Positions 45,896-58,261 of a stretch of 64,000 bases of DNA are shown in pieces (the stretch's first letter is position 1; every line of letters begins with the position of its first letter). The notes under the pieces are model-generated. The model was not told where the DNA came from. It was given only the letters and a program-made list of their open reading frames with translations, and ran no database searches. Origin of the DNA: Nevskia sp. (GTDB taxonomy: Bacteria; Pseudomonadota; Gammaproteobacteria; Nevskiales; Nevskiaceae); contig NZ_JAKFUM010000004.1 of assembly GCF_021732705.1 (NCBI RefSeq), positions 1 to 64,000 on the forward strand, given 5' to 3'. The position numbers were made by a program, and so were the translations under genes.

Positions 45896-47269
45896 TCACG
45901 GCCTTCCGAAGCGCCGCATCATCAGGCTGCCGCCCTCGGCGGTCCAGACGATCAGATGCGCGCCGTCGGGCTGCGCCGCGACCGCCGGCAGACCGCTGAT
46001 CCTCGGCAACGGCGAGACCTGCAGCGGCGCGCCGGCGCTGCGGCCGTTGGCGCCGATGGTCTGCGCCACCAGTTCCAGCGTGCCGCCCTGGGTCAGCACG
46101 GCGACACTGCGGCCGGCGTCGAGCGGTGCCAGCACCGGCGGCAGCGGAATGAAGCCCGGCGTCGAGCCAATCGCGCTGCGCAGCGACAGGCCGTTCGCGG
46201 CAATGCGCTTGACGTAGGCCGTGCCCTGCGGAAACGCGATCGTCCGGGCATCGGTCCAGCCGATCGTCATCGTGCCGGCATCGTCGAGCGCGATGCGCGG
46301 CGCGGTACGTTCGTCGGCGATGCGGCTGGCCGAGGCCAGCGTGGCCACGGTTTCAGCCTCGCCGGCCGCGCTGCCGTCGGCGCGATAGCGGCGCGCGTGG
46401 AAATCGACGACGCGCGCACCGAGGGGCGTCGGCACGGGCCTTACGTACAGGCCGACCGTGAAGTAGTCCTCGTCGGACCAGGTCACGGCGGCGTCGCCGG
46501 AGGCGTTCATCGCCACGTCATAGCCGCGGAAGCCGCGGGTGCTGTCGAAATCGGCCTGCACGCCGTCGACGGCGAATGCGGCATCGCGATCGACCGTGCC
46601 GCGCGTGCCCACGGTCTGGCGCTCGCCGCGGCGGCCGCCGTCGGCCGCGAACTGGTCGATGACGATTTCGCTGATGCCGCGAACGATGTCGTTGCGGTAG
46701 TAGCGCGGCAGGATCACCGCGCCGTTGCGCAGCGTGATCGTGAATCGCGACCAGACCACGGACTGCCGGCCCTGGCCGTCACCGGCGATGACGGGCGCGC
46801 CCAGCGCCTGGAAGCGCTGCGCCTCGACCAGCACGTCGGCCTCGCCGAGCGGCTCGCCATCGGCGCCGAAGCGGCGGATCACGTTCTGCGTGGCCGACGA
46901 CAGGCCCGGCACCGATACCGCGACTTCGCGCTGCCACGTGACGGTGAACGCGCCGCTGTCGCTGATCGCGACATTCGGTGCCGCATCGCTGCCGTTGCCC
47001 GGCCGCGCGCTGACCGCGATCACCGGGCCGAGCGCGTGGCCATCGGCGGCGAAGCGGCGCGCCTCGATGACGCCGGCCGCCTGATCGCGCCAGACGACGA
47101 CACTGACGCCGGCGGCATTGACCGCCACCGCGGGATCGACCCGCGTGGCCGCCACTTCCGGAACGACCGGCGTTTCCGGCCCGAGCGGCGCGGCATCGAT
47201 CGCCAGCGCGGTCATCGTCACCAGCAGGGCGGCCAGCAGGCGGGCCACGCGATGTGCCTCTCGAAACAT
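45896..47269 (-). CDS. Secreted seven-repeat protein, paralogue 3 (predicted beta-propeller)
   Basis: 457 aa from the ATG at 47269 (MFREAHRVARLLAALLV). A signal peptide is followed by AAPLGPETPVV and AVAVNAAGVSVVVWRDQAAG. Seven repeats end in ARRFAADGHALG, IRRFGADGEPLG, IDQFAADGGRRG, ARRYRADGSAAG, VKRIAANGLSLR, AQTIGANGRSAG and, at the C-terminus, MRRFGRP. The opening VVVWRDQAAGVIEARRFA closely parallels VIVWRDAASNAIVGRRLA of paralogue 2. It is convergent with astA and divergent from astD. In-frame sequence further upstream shows no coding character. Confidence 0.7.
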   Translation of the reverse strand: MFREAHRVARLLAALLVTMTALAIDAAPLGPETPVVPEVAATRVDPAVAVNAAGVSVVVWRDQAAGVIEARRFAADGHALGPVIAVSARPGNGSDAAPNVAISDSGAFTVTWQREVAVSVPGLSSATQNVIRRFGADGEPLGEADVLVEAQRFQALGAPVIAGDGQGRQSVVWSRFTITLRNGAVILPRYYRNDIVRGISEIVIDQFAADGGRRGERQTVGTRGTVDRDAAFAVDGVQADFDSTRGFRGYDVAMNASGDAAVTWSDEDYFTVGLYVRPVPTPLGARVVDFHARRYRADGSAAGEAETVATLASASRIADERTAPRIALDDAGTMTIGWTDARTIAFPQGTAYVKRIAANGLSLRSAIGSTPGFIPLPPVLAPLDAGRSVAVLTQGGTLELVAQTIGANGRSAGAPLQVSPLPRISGLPAVAAQPDGAHLIVWTAEGGSLMMRRFGRP

Positions 47270-47480
47270 TCCGATGGTTCCCGGATTCAGACGCCCGGAC
47301 GGCGCAACGAAACCCTGCCAGCATCGCCGGGCGCGGACAAGCCCGTGCAAACGCCCATGCGAAACGGCGCGACGCCCGGGCGGCAGCGGCGTGCGCGCCG
47401 CGTCCGCCACGTGCGTTCGATCAATGCCGGACGCGCCGGGCCCGGCGGCCGGCACCGGCCTGCGAGCCGCTCCGACATAA

Positions 47481-50154
<2,674 letters not shown>

Positions 50155-50158
<4 letters not shown>

Positions 50159-51531
50159 GCGCGATGACACCGCCGGAGTCGTCCGCGCCGGCCAAGCCGC
50201 GCGCGGTCGAAGCGAACTTCGATGGGCTGGTCGGCCCGACGCACAACTACGCCGGTCTTGCGCAAGGCAACGTCGCGTCGGCCAAGAACGCGGAGGCGCC
50301 ATCGAACCCGCGCGAAGCGGCGCTGCAAGGCCTGCGCAAGATGCGGGCGCTGGCCGCGATGGGCCTCGCGCAAGGGGTATTGCCGCCGCAGGAACGCCCG
50401 CACATCCCGACCTTGAAGCGACTCGGCTTCAGCGGCCGCGATGCCGACGTGCTGAAGCAGGTGCATCGCGATGCGCCGGGACTGCTGGCGGCGATGTCGT
50501 CGGCCTCGTCGATGTGGACGGCGAACGCCGCCACGGTGTCGCCGGGTGCCGATACCGCCGACGGCCGCGTGCACTTCACGCCGGCCAACCTCGCCACGCA
50601 CCTGCATCGCTCGATCGAGCCGGTGGTCACCGGCCGCGCGCTCGCCGCGATCTTCCGCGACGAGAAATGCTTCGCGCATCACGCCGCCCTGCCGGCGACG
50701 CCGCAGATGGGTGACGAGGGTGCCGCCAACCACACGCGCTTCTGCGCCGAGCACGGCGAACCGGGGCTGGAACTGTTCGTCTACGGCGCCGCGGGCGAGA
50801 AGGACCCGAAGCCGGCGCTGCATCCGGCGCGGCAGAACCGTGCGGCCGGCGAAGCCGTGGCGCGCCTGCATCGGCTCGATCCCGATTACGTCCACCACGC
50901 GCAGCAGAAGCCGGACGCGATCGACGCCGGCGTCTTCCACAACGATGTCATCGCCGTCGGCAACGGCCACGTGCTGCTGCACCACGCGCAGGCCTTCGTC
51001 GACACGAAGGCGGTGCGGGACTGGATCAAGCGCCGCCTGCGCGGCCGCGATCCGGTGTTCATCGAGATCGACGATCGCGAGCTGAGCGTCGCGGATGCCG
51101 TCGGCAGCTATCTGTTCAACAGCCAGCTGCTGACGATGCCGGACGGCACGATGACCTTGGTCTGCGCCCATGAATGCCAGGACAACGAGCGGGTCTGGAA
51201 CGCGATCCGGCGCATCGTCGACGACCGCGAGAACCCGATCGCCGAAGCCAGGGTGTTCGACCTGCGCCAGAGCATGCGCAACGGCGGCGGGCCGGCCTGC
51301 CTGCGGCTGCGCGTGGTGCTCGATCCGGCGCAGCGCGCGGCGGTCAACCCGAAGGTCTGGATCGATGACGCGCTGGCGTCACGGCTCGAAGCCTGGGTCA
51401 ACCAGCACTACCGGGATCGCCTGGTGCTGGCCGATCTGGCCGATCCGCAGTTGCTGGACGAATCGCGCAGCGCGCTCGACCAGCTGACCCAGATCCTCGG
51501 CCTCGGCAGCCTGTACGACTTCCAGCGCTGA
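50155..51531 (+). CDS. astB: N-succinylarginine dihydrolase
   Basis: 458 aa. Converts N-succinylarginine to N-succinylornithine, CO2 and ammonia. [50 protein letters not shown] (catalytic His) and [16 protein letters not shown] (catalytic Cys) are conserved AstB blocks of the guanidine-modifying superfamily. A short Ala/Pro extension precedes the usual start. It is the last gene of the coupled astD-ltaE-astB unit. AstC and AstE are not in the window. Confidence 0.96.
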
Positions 51532-51545
51532 GTGCGTGGCGCGCG

Positions 51546-51569
51546 GCCCGGTCGTTCGCGCGACCGGGC
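51546..51569. terminator. Hairpin between convergent astB and the SPOR gene
   Basis: GCCCGGTCG and CGACCGGGC form a 9-bp perfect stem around TTCGCG. There is no T tract on either side, but the convergent position suggests a bidirectional stop or 3'-end stabiliser. Confidence 0.45.
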
Positions 51570-51574
51570 GTCGA

Positions 51575-52726
51575 TCACTGCAGATGGACGACGCGCACCG
51601 TGCTGAAGCCGAGCCGGCCGCGCACGTCCTCAGCCTTCGCCTCGGCGACCTCGCGCGACGGAAAACCGCGCACCTGCACGCTGTGCCAGGTCCTGCCGTC
51701 GACCTGCTTGACCCGGGTGAATGGCACGTAGCCGCTGGCGCGCAGCTTGTCTTCGACCTGCGCGGCATTGACCGGGCTGGCGAACGAGCCGATCAGCAAG
51801 GTCCAGCCGGCGACCGATGCCGGATCGCCTGCGCCGACGCTGGCCGGGGTGCCGGGCGCGGGCGCCGGTGTCGGCGCAGGGGTGCCGGTCAGGACACCGG
51901 TCGAGAGCGCCGCCGGGATCGACACCGGCGCATCGCCGCCGGCCGCCGGGAGCGCCGGCAGTGCCGCGGCAAGGGCATCGGCCTCCGGCACCGCGACCGG
52001 CGGCGGCTCCAGCGTTGCCCACTGCACCGTATCCGGCGCGCCGGTCGGGTCCAGCCGGAACTCGCGGCGCATCGCCTCCCAGGTCTCGGCCTTGCGCGGC
52101 TTGGCGATCGCGGCTTCGGCCACGCGCAGGTCGTAGCAGGCGCCGGGCCGCAGCGTCTCGACGCCATCGCCCGCGATGGCCGTCATCGTCAGGCGGCCGC
52201 TGGCCACGCAGCCGCGAATCGACTCGTGGCCGCGCTCGAAGAAGTATTCGCCCGGCACCAGCCCCGACCGCTGGCCGCCGAAGTACAGGTAGAACGGCCA
52301 GACCGCGGACTTCGGCGGCGGCGACCACTGCACGCGCAGATAGCCCTTCAGCAGGCTGACGATGCTGCGACGATCGTTCGCCGTCGCCGACGGCGGCAGC
52401 TTCTCGATCGCCAGCGACGCCTCGGGGCCGAGTTCCAGCGCGCCCTCGCTGGCGAAGCGCAGCTTGAGCCGGCCGCCGCCCGCGGTCGACAGCACTTCGC
52501 GCTCATTGATGACATCGCCCGGCGCGAGCTTGCGAACGTCGCCGAGATGCTCGGCGCTGGCGCTGCCGGCCACCGCTTCCACCGTCAGCACCGGTGCCGC
52601 GACGGGCGCCACGGCCGGAGATGACGCGGTCGTCGCGACCGGACTCGCCGTCGCCCCCGCCGCCATCGTCAGGCCCAGGATCGTCAGCAGCGTGCCGGTC
52701 AGGCGCAGGGTGCAAGCGTTGATCAC
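51575..52726 (-). CDS. FecR-domain and SPOR-domain exported protein
   Basis: 383 aa from a GTG at 52726, chosen because it puts a good signal peptide at the N-terminus (LTGTLLTILGLTMAAGATAS). A FecR-like beta-rich domain follows (about 50-190), with the pattern GDVINEREVLSTAGGGRLKL, then LELGPEASLAI. A Pro/Ala-rich linker leads to a C-terminal SPOR domain (about 305-383, GWTLLIGSFASPVNAAQVED), which binds denuded septal peptidoglycan in known cases. The combination suggests a periplasmic, cell-wall-associated protein. Its function is otherwise unknown. Confidence 0.75.
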   Translation of the reverse strand: MINACTLRLTGTLLTILGLTMAAGATASPVATTASSPAVAPVAAPVLTVEAVAGSASAEHLGDVRKLAPGDVINEREVLSTAGGGRLKLRFASEGALELGPEASLAIEKLPPSATANDRRSIVSLLKGYLRVQWSPPPKSAVWPFYLYFGGQRSGLVPGEYFFERGHESIRGCVASGRLTMTAIAGDGVETLRPGACYDLRVAEAAIAKPRKAETWEAMRREFRLDPTGAPDTVQWATLEPPPVAVPEADALAAALPALPAAGGDAPVSIPAALSTGVLTGTPAPTPAPAPGTPASVGAGDPASVAGWTLLIGSFASPVNAAQVEDKLRASGYVPFTRVKQVDGRTWHSVQVRGFPSREVAEAKAEDVRGRLGFSTVRVVHLQ

Positions 52727-52839
52727 GTCGAAAGCGGTGTCGTCGGCAGGAGAGATTCCGAACGGCCCTGAGGCCGCGCGGGACCGATATGGAAGATCAC
52801 GGTGATGCAGGAATCGGACGCGGCGGCAAACCGACGCCT

Positions 52840-53637
52840 TCAGCCCGGCACGTCGAGTTCCGGCAGCGCCCGTTCGAGGATCGCCCGGACCTTGGCCATG
52901 CTCAAGGCCAGCCAGTGCTCGATCTGGCCGTGGATGTCGCCGCTGCCGATGCCCGGCGCCCAGTTCACGCTGACCGCGAGGCAGGCGTAACGCAGGCCCA
53001 GTTCCGCGGCAAGGCCGGCCTCCGGCATGCTCGTCATGCCGACCATGTCGCAGCCGTCCTGCTTCAGGCGGCGGATCTCGCCCGGCGATTCCAGACGCGG
53101 CCCCTGGGTGACCGCCATCACGGCGCCATCGCGCAACTCGATCTGGGCCGCCTTCGCCGCCTTCAGCAGCGCCTCGCGCACGATCGGCGCGTACGGCACG
53201 TTGAATTCGATGTGCTTCAGCCCGCTGCCCGGGCGGCCGTCGAAATAGGTGTGCTCGCGGCCCGAGGTGTAGTCGATCAGATCGTCCGGCAGCGCCAGAC
53301 CGCCCGGCGCGAACCAGCCGGCGATGGCACCAACGGCACCGATGGCGATGACGTATTCGACGCCCGCCTCCTTCAGCGCCCACAGGTTGGCGCGGTAGTT
53401 GATGGCATGCGGCGGAATCTTGTGGCCCTCGCCGTGGCGCGCGAGGAAGATCGCGTCGACACCGGCCACGCGGCCGACCACCAGCGGCGCCGACGGCGCC
53501 CCGAACGGCGTGTCGACCTTCATCGAATCGAGGATTTCGAGGCCCGGCCACTGATTCATGCCGGTGCCGCCGATGACGGCAACCTTGGGACGGTGGGGCG
53601 TGAGCTGCGCTGCGTCAGAGTTCGACATGTCCATCAA
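52840..53637 (-). CDS. S-methyl-5'-thioinosine/thioadenosine phosphorylase
   Basis: A 265-aa purine nucleoside phosphorylase-family enzyme of the MTAP branch. AVIGGTGMNQWPG, HGEGHKIPPHAINYRANLWAL, TQGPRLESPGEIRRL and MVGMTSMPEAGLAAELGL are characteristic. In Pseudomonas the equivalent gene, next to nagZ, acts on methylthioinosine; the same neighbourhood (hpt, nagZ) supports that reading here, though methylthioadenosine cannot be excluded. It recycles the by-product of polyamine and homoserine-lactone synthesis. Confidence 0.88.
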   Translation of the reverse strand: MMDMSNSDAAQLTPHRPKVAVIGGTGMNQWPGLEILDSMKVDTPFGAPSAPLVVGRVAGVDAIFLARHGEGHKIPPHAINYRANLWALKEAGVEYVIAIGAVGAIAGWFAPGGLALPDDLIDYTSGREHTYFDGRPGSGLKHIEFNVPYAPIVREALLKAAKAAQIELRDGAVMAVTQGPRLESPGEIRRLKQDGCDMVGMTSMPEAGLAAELGLRYACLAVSVNWAPGIGSGDIHGQIEHWLALSMAKVRAILERALPELDVPG

Positions 53638-53790
53638 TGTCCTGAATGTTGCGATTTCGATTCGGGGCCGCCGCGCCGGGCCGGGCGACGCTCGCGGATG
53701 CGTCCGCTTCCGGGCGACTCGGCGGCTCGAGCGCCGCCATCATGCCGGCACGCGCGCGCCGCGACATCGCCCCGCCTGCGGTCGCGCCGA

Positions 53791-54345
53791 TCACGCGCCC
53801 TTCAGCGCGTAGATCGCAGGCAACTGCCGCCAGCATTCCTTGTAATCCATGCCGCAGCCGAAGACGTAGCGGTCGATCACGGCAAGCCCGATGAACTCGG
53901 CATGCGCGCCGTCGGCGCGGCGGTCGTGACGCTTCTCGCACAGCACCGCAACCTTGAGGCTGACCGGCGCGAATTCTCCGAGCGCCTTGCGGATCGCGAC
54001 AAGGGTGTGGCCTTCGTCGAGAATGTCGTCGATCACCAGCACATGGCGGCCGTCGAGGATCGCCGGCGGCTGGCGCTTCCAGATCAGGCCGCCGCCCGTG
54101 GTCGCGCCGCGGTAGCGGGTGGCGTGCAGGTAGTCCATCTGGAACGGGAAGCTCAGCCGGCGCGTGATCTCGGCCGTGGTCACGAGCCCGCCGTTCATCA
54201 CGCACAGGATCAGCGGCGACTTGTCCGCGTATTCGGCCGTGATCGCGGCCGCCAGCCGGTCGTACGCGGCCGCGACCTCGGCGGCGTCGTGCAGGCAGTC
54301 CGCTTCGTTCAGGGCCTTCAGGGCGTCGGCAGCGTCAATGCTCAT
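53791..54345 (-). CDS. hpt: Hypoxanthine-guanine phosphoribosyltransferase
   Basis: A 184-aa type I PRTase for purine salvage. The PRPP-binding loop VLVIDDILDEGHTL is clear, and VMNGGLVTTAEITRRL and DRYVFGCGMDYKE match the HPRT group. It lies between nagZ and the MTI phosphorylase in one direction. The MTI phosphorylase releases hypoxanthine, the substrate of this enzyme, which makes the pairing metabolically sensible. Confidence 0.93.
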   Translation of the reverse strand: MSIDAADALKALNEADCLHDAAEVAAAYDRLAAAITAEYADKSPLILCVMNGGLVTTAEITRRLSFPFQMDYLHATRYRGATTGGGLIWKRQPPAILDGRHVLVIDDILDEGHTLVAIRKALGEFAPVSLKVAVLCEKRHDRRADGAHAEFIGLAVIDRYVFGCGMDYKECWRQLPAIYALKGA

Positions 54346-54435
54346 GGTTCGTCGCGGTCCGGAGAGAGGGAATGAGGCGGGGGTGATGCTGCAAGCCCGG
54401 TACCGGGCCGCGGTTCGGGGATGCGCCGATCGGGA

Positions 54436-55386
54436 TCACGGCACCGCGCGGTACAGCGCCTTCAGGCGCGCGCTCGACAGGCGACGCTCCTTGACCGGCA
54501 GCGCATCGAGCAGCCGGGCGACCTGCGCGCGGTCGTTGCAGACCGGCAGCATGTCGCAGCCGGCCTGCAGCGCGACGTTCGCGCGCTCGACGATGTCGCC
54601 GATGACGACCGCGCCCTGCATGCACAGGTCATCGCAGAAGATCGCGCCGTTGTACTTGTGCTGCGTGCGGATCAGGCCGCGAATCCACTTGCGCGAGAAC
54701 GACGCCGGCAGGTCGTCGTAGGCGCTGTAGCGGACGTGGGCCATCATCAGGCTTTCGATGCCATCGGCCATCAAGGCCGTGAACGGCACGAGGTCCCTGG
54801 CTTCGATGTCGGCGAACGGCCGGCGGTCGATCGGCAATTCCAGATGCGAATCCGCTGCCACCGCGCCGTGCCCCGGATAGTGCTTGCCGGTGGCCTTCAA
54901 GCCCGCGGCATTCAGGCCGGCGCGGAACGCGCGCGCCAGCTTGATGATGATCTGGGTATCGGTGGAAAAGGCACGGTCGCCGATCACGGTGGAGACGCCG
55001 CAGTCGCGGTCGAGCACCGGCGCGAAGCACAGGTCGATGCCGAAGCTCGCCAGCTCGCGACCGATGGTCTCGCCGTGCTGCTTCGCTTCGTCCGCGGCGC
55101 GCAGGCCGGATTCCTCGTGCAGGCGACCGAGCGTGCCCATCGCCGGAATGCGGGTGAAGCCGACGCGGAAGCGCTGCACCCGCCCGCCTTCGTGATCGAC
55201 CGCGATCAGCAGCCGCGGCGACTTGATCGCCAGCAGCTCGGTGCACAGCGCGCGCAGCTGCTCGGGATCCGAGTAGTTGCGCGCGAACAGGATCACGCCG
55301 CCGACCAGCGGATGCGCCAGCACCTCGCGGTCTTCGGCAGTCAGGCTCAGGCCGGCAACGTCGGCCATGATCGGTCCCAGAGTCAT
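54436..55386 (-). CDS. nagZ: Beta-N-acetylhexosaminidase
   Basis: A 316-aa cytoplasmic family 3 glycoside hydrolase that removes GlcNAc from anhydromuropeptides in cell-wall recycling. VGGVILFARNYSDPEQL, AVDHEGGRVQRFRVGFTRIP and KHYPGHGAVAADSHLELP (catalytic His/Asp loop) are diagnostic. The nucleophile Asp is in FCDDLCMQG. The ATG at 55386 gives MTLGPIMADVAG; Met7 is an alternative start. Confidence 0.95.
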   Translation of the reverse strand: MTLGPIMADVAGLSLTAEDREVLAHPLVGGVILFARNYSDPEQLRALCTELLAIKSPRLLIAVDHEGGRVQRFRVGFTRIPAMGTLGRLHEESGLRAADEAKQHGETIGRELASFGIDLCFAPVLDRDCGVSTVIGDRAFSTDTQIIIKLARAFRAGLNAAGLKATGKHYPGHGAVAADSHLELPIDRRPFADIEARDLVPFTALMADGIESLMMAHVRYSAYDDLPASFSRKWIRGLIRTQHKYNGAIFCDDLCMQGAVVIGDIVERANVALQAGCDMLPVCNDRAQVARLLDALPVKERRLSSARLKALYRAVP

Positions 55387-55432
55387 GCGGGCTCGCGGTG
55401 GTTCAGCGGTGGTGCTTCAAGGGGCCGAGGGC

Positions 55433-55945
55433 TCAGCGCGGGCCGCTCTGCGGATCGTTCTCGGGCCAGTCGCGCCAAGGATGCAGCGCGAGACTGTGAT
55501 TGTAATAGCGCCGGTCGTCGGTCACTTCGCGACCCAGCCAGGCCGGCGTGTCGATCGCCTGATCGTCGCGCTTCAGCTCCACTTCCGCGACGACGAGGCC
55601 GGCGTTGGCGCCACCGAATTCGTCGATCTCCCAGACCAGCGGCTGACCGTCCGGGCCGACCGTGTCGATGTAGTGGCGCACCTTGTCGACGAGGCCGACG
55701 CAGAGCGTGTCGAGGATCTCGTGCGCGTCCTTCACCGGCACTTCGTAGTCGTACTCGGCGCGGGCGCGGCCGACGACGGCAGCCTTGATGTTCATCCGCG
55801 CCTCGACGCCCTGCAGCCGCACGCGGATCGAGCTCTTGCCGTTGTCCTCGGTCAGATAGCCCTGCCGCATCGGCACGCGCTTGGTGGCCTGCGCGCGCCA
55901 GTCGTCGCCGACGACGAGGAACTTGCGCTCGATTTCAATTGCCAT
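55433..55945 (-). CDS. CYTH domain protein
   Basis: A 170-aa member of the CyaB/thiamine triphosphatase superfamily. The metal-binding EIERKF is at residues 4-9, followed by RQGYLTEDNGKSSIRVRLQG, EYDYEVPVKDA, and WEIDEFGGANAGLVVAEVEL, the acidic-basic tunnel of CYTH proteins. Bacterial members hydrolyse inorganic triphosphate or act as class IV cyclases; this short form is most like the NygIF/tripolyphosphatase group. It lies between rlmD and nagZ. Confidence 0.88.
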   Translation of the reverse strand: MAIEIERKFLVVGDDWRAQATKRVPMRQGYLTEDNGKSSIRVRLQGVEARMNIKAAVVGRARAEYDYEVPVKDAHEILDTLCVGLVDKVRHYIDTVGPDGQPLVWEIDEFGGANAGLVVAEVELKRDDQAIDTPAWLGREVTDDRRYYNHSLALHPWRDWPENDPQSGPR

Positions 55946-56045
55946 GGTTCAGGTCTTCTTTTCATTGGGGAAACGGGGGGAGCGTCGGCTTCATCGGCTG
56001 CGGCTGCGCGCCACGCGGCGCTGCGCAGTCCGGATGACGCCGGAC

Positions 56046-57362
56046 CTACGGGCGCTCGAACAGCGCCATCGACTCGACGTGGGTCGTGTGCGGAAACATG
56101 TCCAGCACCCCGGCTCGCGTCAGGCGGTAGCCATGGGTGTTGACCAGTTCGCCGGCATCGCGCGCCAGGGTGCCCGGGTGGCACGACACGTAGACGATAC
56201 GCTTCGCCCGCGTGGCCGCGAGCATCGGCAGGATTTCCTTGGCGCCACTGCGCGGCGGATCGATCAGCGCCAGGTCGTAGCGATGTTTCAGCCACTCGGC
56301 CTTCGGATCGGGCTTGAACAGGTCGGCGCGGAAGTAGCGACCATCGAACCCGTTGCGCTGCAGGTTCTCGCGGCCGCGCGCCACCAGCCCGGCTTCGCCT
56401 TCCACCGCCGTGACCTTGGCGCCGCGCGCCGCCAGCGGCAGGGTGAAGTTGCCGAGGCCGGCGAACAGTTCCAGCACTTCGTCACCGGGCGCTGGGGCCA
56501 GCCAGTCCAGCGCCTGAACGACCATGCGCTGGCTGACATCCGAGTTGATCTGGATGAAATCGGCCGGCTGGAAGTGCAGCCGCAGCGCGCTGCCATCCGG
56601 CGAGTAGTCCAGCGTGCGCACGGCAGCCAGCGGCACCAGCGTGTCCGGCCCGCCCGGCTGCAGGTAGAAGTCGTAGTCATGCTCGGCGGCGAAGGCCAGC
56701 AGCTTCGCGCGATCCTCGTCCGTCGGCAGGGCCAGCACCCGGATCGTCACCGCCACATGCTCGGCGGCCGAGACCTCGATCTGCGGAATCTGCGCCGCGA
56801 TGCTCAGGCTTTCGAACAGTGCGCCGATCAGGCGCAGCCTGGCGCCGAGCCGCGGATCGACCACTTCGCAGCGGTTCAGGATCGCCAGCGCGTTGGCATC
56901 GCGCTCGCGGAAGCCGACCAGCACCCCGCCCTTCTTGTTGACCAGCTTCACGCCCATCCGCGCACGGCGGCGATAGGCCCAGACCGGGCCGAGCACCGGC
57001 TCGACCACGGTGTCCGGCACGACCCCACCGATGCGGCGCAGCGCTTCGAGCATCGCGTTCTGCTTGAACGCGATCTGCGCTGCCGGCGCCAGATGCTGCA
57101 GCGAGCAGCCGCCGCAGGTGCCGAAATGCGCGCAGCCCGGCGTGACCCGATCCGGCGACGGCACGTCGATCGCGGTGACTTCGGCCTCGTCCAGCGCGCG
57201 CGTCACGCGCAGCAGCTTGTAGCGGACGGTTTCGCCGGGCAGCGCGCCGAAGATGAAGGTGACCTTGCCGTCGACCCGGGCCACGCCGCGGCCATCGTGA
57301 TCGAGATCGGTGACGGTGGCGGTGAACTCGGTGTCCGGAACCGGCTTGCGTTTGCGCGTCAC
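56046..57362 (-). CDS. rlmD: 23S rRNA (uracil(1939)-C5)-methyltransferase
   Basis: 438 aa. An N-terminal TRAM domain (about 8-67) is followed by a 4Fe-4S cluster site with Cys77, Cys83 and Cys86 in GCAHFGTCGGCSLQH plus a Cys near residue 160. A SAM-dependent methyltransferase domain follows (ELFAGLGNFTLPLA, DPPRSGAKEIL, VYVSCHPGTLARD with the catalytic Cys). Its ATG overlaps the cysM stop by 4 bp. Confidence 0.95.
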   Translation of the reverse strand: MTRKRKPVPDTEFTATVTDLDHDGRGVARVDGKVTFIFGALPGETVRYKLLRVTRALDEAEVTAIDVPSPDRVTPGCAHFGTCGGCSLQHLAPAAQIAFKQNAMLEALRRIGGVVPDTVVEPVLGPVWAYRRRARMGVKLVNKKGGVLVGFRERDANALAILNRCEVVDPRLGARLRLIGALFESLSIAAQIPQIEVSAAEHVAVTIRVLALPTDEDRAKLLAFAAEHDYDFYLQPGGPDTLVPLAAVRTLDYSPDGSALRLHFQPADFIQINSDVSQRMVVQALDWLAPAPGDEVLELFAGLGNFTLPLAARGAKVTAVEGEAGLVARGRENLQRNGFDGRYFRADLFKPDPKAEWLKHRYDLALIDPPRSGAKEILPMLAATRAKRIVYVSCHPGTLARDAGELVNTHGYRLTRAGVLDMFPHTTHVESMALFERP

Positions 57363-58261
57363 TCGGGGAATACGCCGGTCGAGATGTAGCGGTCGCCGCG
57401 GTCACAGATGATCGCGGCGATCGTCGCGCCGTCGAGTTCCCGGCACAGCTGCAGCGCGGTCCAGACCGAGCCGCCGGACGACGGGCCGCAGAACACGCCC
57501 TCGATCCGGGCCAGGTCGCGCATCGTGTCCTCGGCCTGCTTCGTCGACACCTCGACCACGCGATCGACCCGCGAACGGTCGAAGATCGTCGGCAGGTAGG
57601 CTTCCGGCCACTTGCGGATGCCGGGGATCGACGATTCGCCGTCCGGCTGCACGCCGGTGATGGTGATCGCGGGGTTCACTTCCTTGAAGTAGCGGGAGCA
57701 GCCCATGATCGTGCCGGTGGTGCCCATGGTCGCGACGAAATGGGTCAGCGTGCCATTCAGCGCGGTCCAGATTTCCGGTGCCGTGCCTTCGTAATGCGCC
57801 CGCGGATTGTCCGGATTCCCGAACTGATTCAGCACCTTGCCCTTGCCCTCGCGCTCCATCTGCAGCGCCAGGTCGCGGGCACCTTCCATGCCGGTTTCCT
57901 TCGAAACCAGAATCAGCTCCGCGCCGAACGCCTTCATCACCGCCCGACGCTCGACCGACAGGTGGGCCGGCATGATCAGCACCATGCGAAAACCGCGCAT
58001 CGCCGCCGCCATCGCAAGCGCAATTCCGGTGTTGCCGGACGTCGCTTCGATCAAGGTATCGCCCGGCTTGATCTCGCCGCGCTCTTCGGCACGGCGGATC
58101 ATCGAATACGCCGGCCGATCCTTGACCGAGCCCGCCGGATTGTTGCCTTCCAGCTTCAGGAACAGCCGGTTGTTGCCGATGCCCGGCAGCCGGGTGACTT
58201 GCACCAGCGGCGTGTTGCCGATGGTGTCGGGGAGCGTGAGTGCCGTCATCGTCGCGTTCAT
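57359..58261 (-). CDS. cysM: Cysteine synthase B
   Basis: A 300-aa PLP enzyme that makes cysteine from O-acetylserine and sulfide or thiosulfate. IGNTPLVQVTRLPG, the PLP lysine Lys47 in NPAGSVKDR, TSGNTGIALA and FCGPSSGGSVW match CysM, and the IKPGDTLIEATSGNTG block is conserved. It overlaps acpS upstream and rlmD downstream by 4 bp each, so three proteins are translationally coupled. Confidence 0.94.
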   Translation of the reverse strand: MNATMTALTLPDTIGNTPLVQVTRLPGIGNNRLFLKLEGNNPAGSVKDRPAYSMIRRAEERGEIKPGDTLIEATSGNTGIALAMAAAMRGFRMVLIMPAHLSVERRAVMKAFGAELILVSKETGMEGARDLALQMEREGKGKVLNQFGNPDNPRAHYEGTAPEIWTALNGTLTHFVATMGTTGTIMGCSRYFKEVNPAITITGVQPDGESSIPGIRKWPEAYLPTIFDRSRVDRVVEVSTKQAEDTMRDLARIEGVFCGPSSGGSVWTALQLCRELDGATIAAIICDRGDRYISTGVFPE

